From Rhabditoides inermis (Eukaryota > Nematoda > Chromadorea > Rhabditida > Rhabditidae), in NCBI GenBank assembly GCA_963966185.1, contig CAWZYM010000147.1:328501-392500 (forward strand): DNA of 64,000 nt, given 5' to 3'. The notes below the pieces were generated by a model. The model did no database searches. It was not told where the DNA came from and saw only the letters and a list, made by a program, of their open reading frames with translations. Below are positions 1 to 12,949 of this stretch, piece after piece (position 1 is the stretch's first letter; every line of letters starts with the position of its first letter). The translations under genes and the position numbers were made by a program.

Positions 1-191
1 TTAGCCGATCATGCCATTAGAGAACACGGGAAACGTTCTCTTCCCGATTTGGGCATTTGGTATTCAGTCTGTGAGTGAGATTCCGAAGCGAACAGCCACT
101 GACTGAAACAATCAGTAGTCGAGTAGATCAGTGGAATGACCGTTTCACGGTTGTTGTTATCACTATCACACATGCGAGAACCGGAATCTCG

Positions 192-235
<44 letters not shown>

Positions 236-773
236 AGACGGGTAGAGTAAGAGAGATGTTTCTGAGAAGTGATTGATTGGCCCGTGTTTCCTTTCACATG
301 ACGCGTGCCCTTGTTTTCGGGTCAACTTGAAAACGCACCCAATTACGCCAGCATTTCTCGCAAAAAGCTGAAAAGAGCATGAAAATCGACTACAGAAGCC
401 TTAGTTCCAAGGCCTTTTGCACTCTTCAACCCCTTCTCTATTTTGCTTCTGCACAACAATCACATGTGTCTATTTCAAGTATTTCAATTTCACGTGGGTC
501 GTGCGATTGAAACTGTCGAACGACCATTCCATGCATAACATAACTAACTACATAAACTAACTACACAGCCTGTCTCTCTTTCTTTCTTTCTCGCTCACCC
601 ATGTGCACTTGTGGAGTCAACAAAACAGGGGAGTGGCTAAGGAAGAGTAGAGTACGAGCGACTACGTAACAGTGGGGCGTATCACATAATCAGTACATCT
701 CCTATACTAGTGAAGGTTGCGAATGAATCGAGAAACAACAAACAAACAAACAAACATACAAATACAATTTCAG
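1..773. other. Left flank and upstream intron of the GPCR gene
   Basis: No coding exon could be supported here. The stretch holds a (GA)n tract at about 198-234 and AT-rich sequence with several CA/AAAC runs. The first recognised exon of the downstream receptor begins at 774 after a 3' splice site (AATTTCAG) and opens in the middle of the extracellular N-terminus. The true start codon of that receptor must therefore be in this stretch as a very small exon, or left of the window. Confidence 0.5.
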
Positions 774-1847
774 AACCTTTTCCGCGCGGACCATGTCCTT
801 TCATGGGACTATGTTGGAGTGGCAGGAACAATGGCCCTCACTGTATTCACGATTGTCGCCAATTTCATCACAGGTATTTTTTTTCACGTTCATAACAAGA
901 AAAGCCATGTGTACCGTGCGGATCTTTGGCTTTGTACATTGTAATTGTGAGTTGTAGCGAAAGCTTAGCACGAAGTGATTTCAAAAAAAAGAAGCGAATA
1001 GTGAGAAAAGTCACTTCCTTCTTCGAAGATGTAGGCAAATGACAGAAGAAAGGAGACAAACAACGTCTTTCTAAATACAAACATCAACATGTCTAAACTC
1101 TAAACACAAACATCAACATTCTGTTTTCAGTGATTCTTCTGATGCGACATCGGCCAATGCAGAAGTCTATCTCGAACCTCTACGTACTATCATTATCCGT
1201 GGCAGATATGCTGATTGGACTCTTGGTCCTTGCAGTCTTGCTAGCACCCGCAGTCCAAACCAGGTGAGCAGGTAGTTGTTAGTAACAAAGAACAAATAAT
1301 GTATTCGGAGTATCCTGAGAGATTGCCACATTCACATCATAATTCATTCCACAATGGCTGTGAGTGTGATTATGTAATGTGAACATTTCACTAATGAACG
1401 TTTTTTTCGTTCCTATTACATATACATTATGATGATATGTAGTTTGACGTAGATTGTGTGGGCGAATATAACTGTCGTCAGGTATCAACATATTTTGACG
1501 AATAATCTACATTGAAACTTGCTCGAGAAACTAATGTTGTAATCGGCAGCTACAATGATCATCTAACTACAAAGCAGATTTGTACAGGCGGTTTCGCGGC
1601 TTTCACGTGAGCTAAGAAGGGGATTGTATGGAAACCTCGTTTTTCTGAAATCCTGAGAAATTTTCATCTCAAAATAGTTTTAATTTGTGTTTACGTACCT
1701 CGTGACTCATATTATATAATGGATGTTGTGAATACAACTCGCCTACGGGGTTTAGCAGTTTATAGAGGAATTGGATGCCCACTCTCCCACACATTATCCC
1801 TAATCTGACGTCATCAGGAAGAGAAGAGGGGGGGGGGTGAGTTTCGG

Positions 1848-1903
<56 letters not shown>

Positions 1904-4709
1904 AACTCACAGGACCCTCAAAGTATGATTGCGCTGCGCGAATAAGGAAATAGCCCCGAAAACTGCTGTCTACGAATCTCGAAATGTGTTTTCAAGGAAA
2001 TTAACCATTTCCCTGCTAGGAAATCGTCTCCCGAGACAGTTTTTTTAATCAAATATAGAAGGTCGAGATACGCCATATATATGTCAAATGACATTCTACT
2101 CTTATGTACAACGTAATTGAGTCAGAAGGGTGAACTTTCTCTTTTTCTCTTGCGGAAAGCTACGTGGAATCTAAGTGGGCAGGAGAGAAAACAGTTTTTT
2201 TGTATGGCACACGTATTGTTTGTCAGCATTCATAATATTAGCCGGAAATAAAAACATTAGCATGATATAGCTAATCTGGTATCAAACAATCCTACACCTA
2301 CAGTAAAGAATTGGGGTGACTTTTGGAAGCACAACAGTAGGCGAGGAAAATAGAACCCTTTTGCTGATGTGATAACTACACATCAATAATGATAGTTAAA
2401 TCCATTATTAATTTTATTCTTTCTTTATCAGCCTGATTCCGACATATACATACAATGGTAGCATGATGATATCTGGTAGCACACACAATCCTACAGTGAC
2501 AGGGGTTCCTTGGCTGGAACAGTGCGGCGCGAGTCCTGACTGTTCATGGTAGATGGGCGTGAACATCGCGAAGTGACCAGTTCCGGATGCGAGGCATGGT
2601 AGAAAATCTTGAAAGACTGCCGCCGTCGATGGTAGGGCTCTCAGAGGGTGAGAATGGGTTCACGGGAGGTAGTGGAATTCGGTAGAACAATTGCCCGCGA
2701 GAGGAATCGAACCAGCGACCGTTCACTCAGAAAGCTGTGACGCTATCCACTTGGCCAACCCGGCCCTATTAATTTTATATAAAAACCACATTTAATTTTA
2801 AAATACTAATTTTATTGCAGGCCTTCGTGGCTTCCATCCGGGTGGGCGTGCGATGCGTGGCAGTTGAGTGACATGGTATGGTTTGACATTTCCCTTTCAT
2901 ACGAACCATGAACTGTCTGTTTTTGTTTCTTGCGTAGAAATCAGACTCAACTTTTGCTGGCAAAAGACTCATAAAAATCTCAGAACGGCCGCTTACACTA
3001 AGAAAGTTTTTTTATTATAATCGAGTTTTTATACATAATAGAGTCTGACCTCGCCTTAATTGCATATCAGGTAATGTTACTTGACCAACACTGTTTCACT
3101 CAGGTGCTATCGACCATCTCCCTCTACTCCATCTGTGCCATCGCACTCGACAGAGTATGGAATCTGGTGAGAAGTAGTTAAGTAGTTTCGTTTTCGTACT
3201 CTTTAAATACTTCCGGATTTGCGATTAGTCGAAAACTATTTCACGTAATAATGTAAACACATGTAGTTTTAATCTATCGGGTGCAAAGTGTGTTTTCTTT
3301 CCGCAAAATCTGTGATCTTCGCACCTTCATTTGCCCTAATCCGGAATGACTTTTCGGAAATCCTGATAATCCACTCGCGGATGTTCTTTTTCGTCTGTCA
3401 CTCTCTCGCTCTCGTTCTCTTTTTTTCTCTCAATCTCCATCTTCATATGTTTATCCTTTCCTATTCGAAAATTGGTGAGAACACAGTGTGCATAAACGCA
3501 TGTACTTAACTGAGAGATTGACCTGTAATAAGCACTTCGTACGAAACTTAGTATTCTTTGCAAACGGGAAGCTCACATTCGCTCGTTCTCTGTGCTAGTA
3601 AACTCAGAGAAAACAATTGCCGTCTTGCCAACTTTCAATTACCACACGAAATTCGCAATTGCTCCGTCTGAGTTCGCACGTCCTGTGTTGAGTAATCGAA
3701 GGGGGAAAGATGGAATAGCATAATTGGCGCACTCTCAGAAGTGCTTCTTTCTCCGATTCTTCAGACGAGATATCGCCCTTCTCATTTCTCCCCCTCCTTA
3801 TTATCTTCTTCCGTTCCACACGAAAAACGGATAATGAGTGCGGGGGACAAAACGACGAAGAGCACACAAACACTTCCCGGAAAAGCCATGCAATACTTGC
3901 AATTGAGAGAGAGAGAGAGATCTTCTTCTGGCTCACTCAATGAAGGCTTTCCTCCTCGTGATGGGTGCGATCTGTGCTTGTCAGCACAACACACAACCCA
4001 CAAAACTCTCATCAGCATGGAAACAAAACCACAAGAAAGCCCACACAATTTTCATAACTAGTAGGAAGATAATCTCTGTTCAATATGTTCAGTTCATTTG
4101 TATAGCTTATTTATGAAGTGGTTGACGTTGCAGGAGAAGCCACTTCGGGTGTTCAAGCGCAGTCGTCGGATCGCGCGCCACGTCATCGTCGGCATCTGGC
4201 TGCTGCCCCTCGCCATCTGGACGCCATTCTACTACTGGAGCGTCGAGAACGGCGTTAACGCCGCCCGTACGTTTGTGCTAATACGTTTCGCTTGAACTCA
4301 TTTACGATACGTTTCAATGTCTGTTTGCAGCCACAGACTCGTTCCTTCCCCCTTCCCCCCTTTCCCACCACGGCCTGGTTGCGTGCCGCACCCGATTCCG
4401 GGGCCTCCTCGCCCTCCCAGCTGTCTCCGTCATTGTACTATACATACCCGCTATCGCACTGGTTCGTGTTTTTATTGAGTCGTAACTGATTGTTGGATAT
4501 TAGGAATATATGGCGATGTCGAACAATCAGATACCTGCTCTTGGTTCTGGTCGTTTGTAATAGGTGGTCATGTTATGTTCCCTTCAGATCGCGATGTTCG
4601 TGCGTATCTCTGTGGTGGTGCACGGTCATCTCTCGTTCCTCCGGAAGCACAGCAACCATCCACTGTCCACGCCCCTCCTACAGGAGAGGAGTATGTCCGT
4701 CAAGGGTTC

Positions 4710-4760
<51 letters not shown>

Positions 4761-6134
4761 CTTCTCTCTCTATTTGGCTAAACGGCTAAACTGACAGACA
4801 GATCATGAGGATGTGAGGTTGAGGATAGTATACTCAGGTTCCGTATGTTCCAAGGACTCGATGAATCTGCGCACGCCCGAACTGGCAAAGAAGTACAGCG
4901 ACGCGAGTATCAAAGAGGGCAATGGTGAGTGAAGACACGTGTGCTTTCTGGTAGTACTGTAGTAGAGCCATCCAGTGATATGAGTGATATATGCCGCCCA
5001 GAGGCGCACTTGCACATTGCGATTTATCGTGTCTATGAGAAGATCGTAATACACTTATTGTATTGTACAGGTTTCTCGCGCTCCCCGCGGTGTCAGTCAC
5101 CCCGAGGGAGACTGGAGAGACAGCTCGCGCCTCTCTCGGAGGAGAGAAGCAGCGGACGGAGTGTCGCCGCCAGCGAGGCAGTCAGGAGGAGCGACAACGT
5201 GGGTGGTCCCCCCCCTCTCTCTCTCTCATCTCACCTTCCCTCTCTTCAGGACTCCCCTCCACCCCGCAAGACTAGTGTTGTCACTCGCAAGGACAGTGGA
5301 CTGACAAGAACTGGGACTTATGTGGGTGATCAAAGCACAAAACACAATTTCAATGCTGTTTCAGAGGAACAACTCATCCGCTGGTCCCGCCATGTCTCGC
5401 AAGCGATCCATCTCGAGGAAACTCTCCACACTGTCAAGGTAGTTATGATATAAGTAATCGATAAAATATTGATTGATTGATTTTACAGGAACGGAAGCCG
5501 GCGCTTCTCTGTGATCGCGATCCCCTCGAATCTGGCCGATCTGCTGCAGAGAGAGGGCGTGTCGCAGAGGGTCAAGGTGAGTCCGGGTCTCGCCACGATT
5601 GTTTTCTGTTTTGAATGACTGCATGCAACATGTAGATAAGCAGATACATCAACTCGAGATATGCTTGGGTCCCGCAACGATCTGCTTGCAGGTGCGCGCT
5701 GCCAAGGCGGTGGCGCTGATTCTTCTCTGCTTCTTGCTCTGTTGGGTGCCCTTTCTGATACTCTGGCCTATCAAGGTGTACTGTAGGTGAGTAAAATATG
5801 CATTATTTCTTTATGTATTCTCGATGCACGTGAATTGCTAATGCATGGTTTATCGATATTGAACCCTTTTGACTGGAATGTTTGATTATAGTAGTAGTTA
5901 TTTTAACGTTTCTTTTGTGCAATGTTTAGGATAGTTGCATCAGAGTTAGGAATTGGCGATGTTTCTTTTGAACTCACGCAAACTCAATTATTACTTCCTC
6001 ATCTTCTCTCACAACTCATTTCCAACGGCATCAAGGTCCAGTCTCGAAAATGCAGAAAACAGTTTGGCAGACAGCGGAAACACCAATTCGACGAAGAAGA
6101 AAATGTAGGGGCAGTAAACACTCCGAGGGATGAG

Positions 6135-6217
<83 letters not shown>

Positions 6218-6732
6218 TGACATACCGCGGCGCACACATGCATGCATTAGTGCCCCCCCCCAGACCCCCTAGACGGAAGTGAACGAGATCTGTGGACTAA
6301 GGACCAAGGAACATCGATGAACCAACTACATTCCCTGAAATTATTCGAATAATCAACATAGATTGACATTCTGTGTGATGGATCTTCTATACAAATGGAA
6401 CACCAATAAAACATAACACAGCGGTCCAATTCGAGATCGAGATACAAACTCTAATACCAAATGATTGCAGCGACTGCGTGTCGGATTCACTCTACGTCGT
6501 TTCTCTGTGGCTGAATCTCTTTTGCTCGGCTCTCAACCCTCTCCTCTACACCCTCTCTTCGCCCCGCGTTCGAAACGCCATCCGCACATACTGCCGGTGC
6601 GTCCCACCACGATCGTTTCATTATTGATTGATGACATCTTGTGTGAAGTTCCAACTGTTTCTTTGCAGTGTGCAGTCACAGCGCAGACGCGAGAAGACGA
6701 GCAACGTGTACCGTAACCCAGCAGTAGTATGA
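774..6732 (+). CDS. Class A aminergic-type G-protein-coupled receptor (5' end missing)
   Basis: Fifteen exons join in one frame: 774-873, 1131-1263, 2821-2875, 3104-3166, 4134-4266, 4331-4461, 4588-4705, 4802-4924, 5071-5198, 5250-5321, 5365-5438, 5489-5576, 5692-5786, 6471-6596 and 6669-6732. They give about 500 residues plus stop. Seven hydrophobic helices are visible. TM2 carries NLYVLSLSVADML. TM3 has Cys, then Asp in the amine-contact position (QLSDMVLSTIS) and ends in DRV rather than DRY. TM6 has CWVPF and TM7 ends in NPLLY. The third cytoplasmic loop is long (about 190 residues), basic and Ser-rich, as in muscarinic-like amine receptors. The TM4 region (basic loop, then W-x-P) also suggests the muscarinic/histamine H3 branch, comparable to nematode GAR receptors. 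The Asn expected in TM6 of true muscarinic receptors is not seen, so the ligand is open. An AATAAA lies at 6963. Confidence 0.8.
1851..1902. repeat. (TC)n microsatellite in GPCR intron 2
   Basis: About 52 bp of uninterrupted TC dinucleotide within intron 1264-2820. It follows a poly-G run (about 1829-1837). Confidence 0.95.
2470..2767 (-). repeat. tRNA-headed SINE-like element in GPCR intron 2
   Basis: Read on the minus strand from 2767, the element begins with a tRNA-like head. It has a perfect pol III A box (TGGCCAAGTGG) and, about 40 bases on, a perfect B box (GGTTCGATTCC). The acceptor and T stems do not pair properly, so a functional tRNA is unlikely. About 200 bp of unrelated, moderately GC-rich body follows. 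This layout (tRNA head with intact internal promoter plus anonymous body) is that of a tRNA-derived SINE. No tail repeat or target-site duplication could be defined with certainty. Confidence 0.55.
4713..4756. repeat. (CT)n microsatellite in the GPCR intron after exon 7
   Basis: The tract begins 8 bases after the 5' splice site at 4706 and fills the first half of intron 4706-4801. Confidence 0.95.
6137..6207. repeat. Two adjacent (GA)n tracts in the last long GPCR intron
   Basis: Two (GA)n runs of about 36 and 27 bp are separated by GGATG. They lie in intron 5787-6470, between the TM6 and TM7 exons. Confidence 0.95.
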
Positions 6733-7925
6733 TGTGCAGGCAGTCATTCCGATCTTCCATCACCCTTCACTCAACTTTGGATCTTCTAGGCGTTCATTTA
6801 TCCGTTGTTGTTTAGTTGTGCATCTGACTCGTTGCTCATGAATGCTCTCCAGATGATCTCACTGATTATAGTCATCACATAACACGATCTGTTCACGGGT
6901 TGGCATAAATATTTATTGACATAAACTCTTATTTGGCAAAACTAATAACAATTCGAACGTCAATAAATGATACATAATCGACAACATTTGAAAAACGTAA
7001 CGAAACAACTTGTACACAAATCGAATGCTAGTTTTCCGATTGCTTGACTAGTTCCCGTCATGAGACACACTGAACAGTCTACGCCTATATCAAAAGATCC
7101 GAGTAAAAGAGGAGAGAGGGAGCCTTCGACCATGACTGCTTCACCATTCTACGAACATTTGCAGACATGCGACGGATCTTGGAAATTAAATTTATAAATG
7201 CCAGTACAACAAGTTCTCTGTGGTGAGGGTGTAAACTCTGTCCGGAATTGGGCGTGTCATCAGTATTTCGCAATAGTTTTTTTTCTCGCTCAGTGTTAAT
7301 AGTGTCCACTCGATATTCGATTGATCGAAACAAGAAAGACACAATGTATGGAACACGTGACGTAACCACGTAACTCACCACATTCTTCAATACGTTCATT
7401 GGAACGAGTACGATTTGAACAATACTGCTCACATTCAGTATTGTAGCAAATTTTGAACGAAACTGATTGAATAGAGAAAAGAAAAAGAGGATGTGAACAC
7501 TGCTATCACTCACATTCAGTTAGCAGAAATAATTCAGAAAACAACAATAACAAGAACAGAGATACAGAGAAATCACACCCGAGTTTCAGAAAAACGTTTT
7601 ATTCGCTTTGCATTCTCTCATCGATACTCTCGGTGATTGTAAAACATTTTACAAAATATATAAATAGGTAGGCGCGTATGGTACAGCGGTGTTTGATCGA
7701 TAAAACAAGGTGAAACGTATAGTGATAAAGTAATGGGAACACCTGAAACGGTTCGTATTCTCTCTTTCTCATTCATAGCAACTAGGACACTACGTAGTTA
7801 GGACTGCGGGGTAAAAGGGTTAGAAATTCTATTGTGTGAGCACTGGGAAACTAGAAAAAAGGTGGAAAAATAAAATAGAAATACATCGACGCCTATTCAC
7901 AAATCACAGATCACTCTCCACTCCT
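6733..7925. other. Convergent 3' intergenic region
   Basis: This lies between the GPCR stop (6732) and the stop of the large minus-strand gene (7926). A + strand AATAAA at 6963 suits the receptor mRNA. On the minus strand, AATAAA (TTTATT at about 7599) could end the large gene's 3' UTR. A 142-codon minus-strand open frame at 7085-7513 opens with GTG, and its 5' end resembles a splice donor (GAAT/GTGAGT), so I do not call it a gene. Confidence 0.6.
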
Positions 7926-10900
7926 TCACGGCACGGATCTGAAACACACAAATATGAAGGGGCGTGACCAAAGGGGGCGGAGCATCGCCACTCACATTGA
8001 GTTTCCGGCGTCGTAGGTGAACTTTTGCGTGACTCCCATAGAGAACTCGCTATCTTTGAGCTGTTCCGGCTGTTGTTGCTGCAGGCGATTGGCTGAAACG
8101 ATAAAATGTACATACAGTATGCAAATGCCATCTACAGTATCCAAAATTCAAGGTACAGTAACCGACCGGCTGCCTGGGCGGCCATCTGCGCCCTCCACTG
8201 CTCCAGCTCGACCTGCTTGCGCTGGTACTCCTCGTCCTCAGCCGCCACCATCTTCTCGTACACCTGGGAGGGGGCGGGGTGAGAGGGGGCGGGATCAGAG
8301 GGGCGGGGCGTGCGTGACTCACCTCGTACTCGACGTGTACGCCGTCCCTCCACTCCGTCTCCTGGCAGGCCGAGGGCTCGTCCAGGTAGGTGTAGACAGT
8401 GGGCAGAGAGGTACCGAAGCGGATAGACGAGACCTGCAAATGCATACATTTAAAATGGGTTCATTCTCTGCTAACAATACCAAGTGAGATAAAATGTGAA
8501 AATTCAGTCAATGCAAATCTATACAGATACAAAAATGTAAGTGTGAGTGAGATAGAGAGAGAAGGAGAGATAAAAAGAGACAAACACCCCCCCCCCCCTC
8601 TGCCCACCTGTCGTCTCATCCTCCTCTCCCTCCTCTCGGCTGGCGGATGAATGATAGATGACGTCGACGGCATCTGCTGGTCGTCCACGTCTTCGAACAC
8701 CGGGTGGTACTGGAACATCCACATACCGTAACCAGAAACTACCGTATATAAAATAACAGTAACCCAAAACTCGTAGGAGCCATGAAATATCGTATCAAAG
8801 CACAGTAACCCATATATCCAAAGTACGGTATGGCGTACCGTCTCGCTCATAGCCTCCATGAGTGCGGGGAGGTCTTCCTCTGCGACCAGGGAGATGAGAG
8901 AGTGGCGCACTGCCACCGGGTTGCCGTCACCCGCGAGGAGACCCTGAAGGAGAAGAAGATCTCTCTCCCTCCCTCTCTCTATCTCTCCCTCTCTCTCTCT
9001 CTCCCCCTACCGAGCTCATTCCGTGCAGGGATGGCCTGAGTAGCGTCTCTTCCTCGTCACTCGTGGCGACGTCAGAGTCCTAAACACAAATCGATGAAAT
9101 AATATTTGTATATGTGTTCGTGCACTGCAAACCAATCGATAGCATGCAAGCGAAAGAAAAACAAGCAAAAAGGAAGAAAAGCATGCACACCTCATCCGAG
9201 TCGTCAAAAATCGACTTGTACTCTTCCTCCACGGCAGCCGCGGTGGGCGGGGCTTCGAGAGGCGTAGCCTCCTCCTGCTCCTTCTCCTCTTCTCTCTGCT
9301 TCTTCTCTTCGGGCTTATCTTGGGATGTGGTGGGTTCGGCATCCACAGTCTCAGGCTGCTCCTCCACTGTCTGCTCCTTCTCCTCCTCCGCAACCTCCGG
9401 AATCTCCGGGATCTCCTCCTTCTCCTCCTCCACTTCCGCCACGTTCTCCTCTTCAATCACTTCGGGTTCCGAGTCGAGTTCGACTCCGACTTCAGACGAC
9501 GCGACGACGTCGTAGATACACTCGTCGTCCACATATCGCACGTCCACCACCTCCTCGGCCTTCTGCACCTCCTCCTCCTCCACCACGTCGGCGTTCATCT
9601 CCACGACAGTCGTGACGACCTTCTGCTCCTCCACCTCCTTCTCCTCAGCAGCCTAAAGGTTAGGTCAGGGATGCACACACCACACACACTGTGAATAAGG
9701 AAAGAGGGATGCAGGAAACTCAAACTCAGAGTGTGAAAAAGGTGGAAAGAGTGGTTGGGATAGAGTGGCAATCAATCAATCGATAAATCCCTATACGCAC
9801 GTTGTCCCTCATCTCGGTGGCGTCGTCTCCGTATGGCTTCTCTTCTGCCTTCTGCTGCTCGAGGAACATGGCAGTGAGTGACTTGCGGGGAGACTCCGTC
9901 TTCGCCTCAATACAACATTGTTGGCTTCCATCCTGTGACACAGACAAAATATCCTAATGATGCAGTGGTCATCTGATATCTCACGTATCGGAAAGTCAAT
10001 AGATTTGACAAGGACTACATATGCAGACATTCGGTCTGGTGGAAAGGATAGAAACTGCCGCGACTTTTCAAAACACTACTTCTTTTGATTTTCTCGTGAT
10101 ATGTTTTCATATTCACCTCCTGCCTTCCATGCGGGGGCGGCGGGGGCGGGGTGTCGATGACAGGAGTGGGTTCTTCAAAGGCCGGCGGAGGAGGCGCCGG
10201 ACGCTTCGGAATCTCCGAACGGATAGACGGCTCGTCATCTGAAATTGAGTCGTATTGGTCTCCTTCTTTTAATGTATTCTTATTAGATGTATTTTGGCAT
10301 GCAGTCCAATCGCAGGCATTTTGGACTCTCGAATTTGTAATATCTTATATTGAAACTTGTATTTACATGTTCGGAGGGCGGAGCTGACCCATTTGAACTG
10401 GAACTGTGGACGGTAGGGCGTCGAGCCAGCGTCGCGTGTCATACACGCCATCTAATCGATACGCCAATCAATACGAGCTAATCGATAAGCGCGACATCCG
10501 GTGGGGGCTATCAATCAATCACGTCAGATAGAGTGAATCATAACGAATAACGACACGAGAAGTGAATAATAGTAATGTCACACCTGACAATCGCGGGATA
10601 GAAAGCGAATAATCTGATATAGAGATTGATAAATGACAAGACTGATAATGGAATTAGGAGAAAATCCGTGACAGCTTGCAAACTGCAAGCTATCAGAGAA
10701 GGAAACGAACGACATTATGCTAGTAAATCCTCGCGCGAAAATCTCGGCTTTCTAGTATTTTGACTATAGATCGGGGAGAGATAAGTGCAGTCCGAGTGAG
10801 CCAAGATAACCGCGTTGAAACGCTTATCTCACTTCTCTATACGTTTTATGAATATGGAAAGAGAGCGGTACGGATCGAAACTACAAAAGCGCCGATCGCT

Positions 10901-12909
10901 GGGAGCAGAGTGATTTTATAATGGAGGTTTTATAATGGAGAACGGAAAGGCGTGATGTCACTGATAGAAAGCTATCAAATTCAAAATGCACTTTCACTGG
11001 TGGTTTGGCCCCGCAGCTACTGTTTATGCATCGAGTGAAAGGGAAAGGACGCCACAACCGGAAATACCGGCCGTCTAGCCCCAGAGTTGCATAACAACAT
11101 ATGCAAATCGCTGTTTCCAAAAACAGTAAGAAGCTGTTCAAACCGAGAGAAGGAAATAAAAGCTGTGCACAAAAAAACCGTTGACATTTCGACTGCCACA
11201 ATCTCTCCTAATAAGCCTAATCCACTGCCGATTGGGGCGCCGTGATTTCGTTTCGAGTGATCAGTGAGTGATAACCGAAAACGGCACTGGCTGATAATTT
11301 TGCGACAATGGCGTGGAGAGGTGTGATATTGATAACTGCGTGCTCGCCTAGCCTTTCTGGCTGTGTCACGCTCTTTTTCAGCAGAGTTGCCGTAAAATAA
11401 AGTATGCGCACATAAAGATAAAAACGAGAGGGCGGCATAGCATAACATTCGGAAATTCCGCGACGCCCGAATTCGGGGAACATTGCTTATCTCCCAGAAT
11501 ATACGCGGTAGCCAGCCAGTTCCTCCAATCGTAATTGATATAATTTGATAATTGATAACAGATCTGGATGAATCGATAAATCGACCGATCAAACACAGTG
11601 GCAGAAAATCCGAGCAGTGGGTGTGGTTTTCTATGCGAAATGGAATCATAATCGAGTGGCGGATGAGAGAGGGGCGAGAGAGCGCGAGAAAGGGAGAGAC
11701 ACCAGAGAGACACGGTTACAAAACAGAGTCGGCAGCCGATCGCGAATAGTGGAAACTTGTTGGGAGGATGCTGCGCTGCGCACGGATGCAAATCGCCCTC
11801 GAATTGAAAAGCAAACAGATGGTAAGGACACGAAATGAAGTGCGGGCACTCATAACCAAAGAGCATTCGGGAATCCCCGATCAGCTGTTTCAATCAGCTG
11901 TAAGTCAGCTGATCGGATCAATGAAGTGCGCGGGATGGGAGGGGGATGTGGTTGCAATAAATCTCTCGGCGGTGGTGACAGCCGCTGTTCCCATTGCGGG
12001 TCGGTGTCAGTTTAGCCGCACCTGTCGAGGGTGGAGAGAATGGCGAAAGAGCGTGTGGGGCGAGAGAGCGCAGACGAGAGAGCACCCCCATCATACACCC
12101 TCATTACCATTTGTTTGTGTGCGCGAAAGCCACTCGCCGGGCAGGTGAACCGATCGTTATTATGACAACTATTACGCGGGTCATTACGCGCCCCCGTCAG
12201 AAACTAGAACGCGCAACTGACGCAAGCAGGAAGATGGAGAGCCATAAAATAGCCCCATGGATCCGTTGGATCAAGATGAAATCTTGTCATCAAGTGCGCC
12301 TCTTGAAACGAGTCTCAGGCGGATATGGGGATAGGGATGAGCAAAAACAAACGAGGAACCAATCAATAAATCGATAATCAGCTGATGGTGAACGAGAGAG
12401 TGGGGTGGTACGATGTGTTTCTCTTGTGCGCGCAATCGAACCGACTCATCTAGTGTAGATTGGATCATAGATTATGTGGTGTGTGCAAGTGTACATGGTA
12501 CAAGGAAGGATGGGATATGATCATGCGCAGTGAACTGAAGAATACCGACAGACTACCAAAAGAGAGAAGCTACGAAAAACGGTTCAAAGCAGAACACTTC
12601 AAGGAGCAGTTGTCGGTACAGTAGCCACTGTGTGAATCAGCGATGGTAGATAGTGGGAGGGTGAGTGAATTGTGAACGAACCAAACACCCAAGTGAACGA
12701 CTTTTTTTACAGGAGAGAGAGAGAGAAAGAGAGAGAGAGGGGATTGAGAGGGGGAGAGTCGAACAAAAACGCTCGCTTTCTCTTCTACATGGTATTAGCG
12801 TAGCACGTGTGGGGTGTAGTGAAACGAGATAGGCTGTAAAATAAACACAGACACGAGACTTTCGGGGCAACCTTTCGAGAGACAATGCACAATAGCTTCA
12901 TGTGACACC

Positions 12910-12949
<40 letters not shown>

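Noticed and set aside
2699..2767. Functional tRNA gene on minus
   Set aside because: A and B boxes are perfect, but the acceptor and T stems fail to pair. Reassigned as the head of a SINE-like element.
5999..6272. Open frames rich in Ser-Leu or Arg-Glu repeats
   Set aside because: Translation of (GA)n/(CT)n microsatellites inside a GPCR intron, not protein-coding. The same applies to the frames at 128-325, 15854-16150, 21513-21755, 37481-37861 and 44020-44484.
7085..7513. 142-codon minus-strand open frame with hydrophobic segments
   Set aside because: It opens with GTG, not ATG, the 5' end reads as a splice donor (GAAT/GTGAGT), and it lies in an AT-rich 3' flank. More likely UTR or intergenic sequence.
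9114..9694. Long + strand frames with His/Leu and Ser runs
   Set aside because: They are antisense shadows of the Glu-rich exon 9191-9652 of the minus-strand gene.
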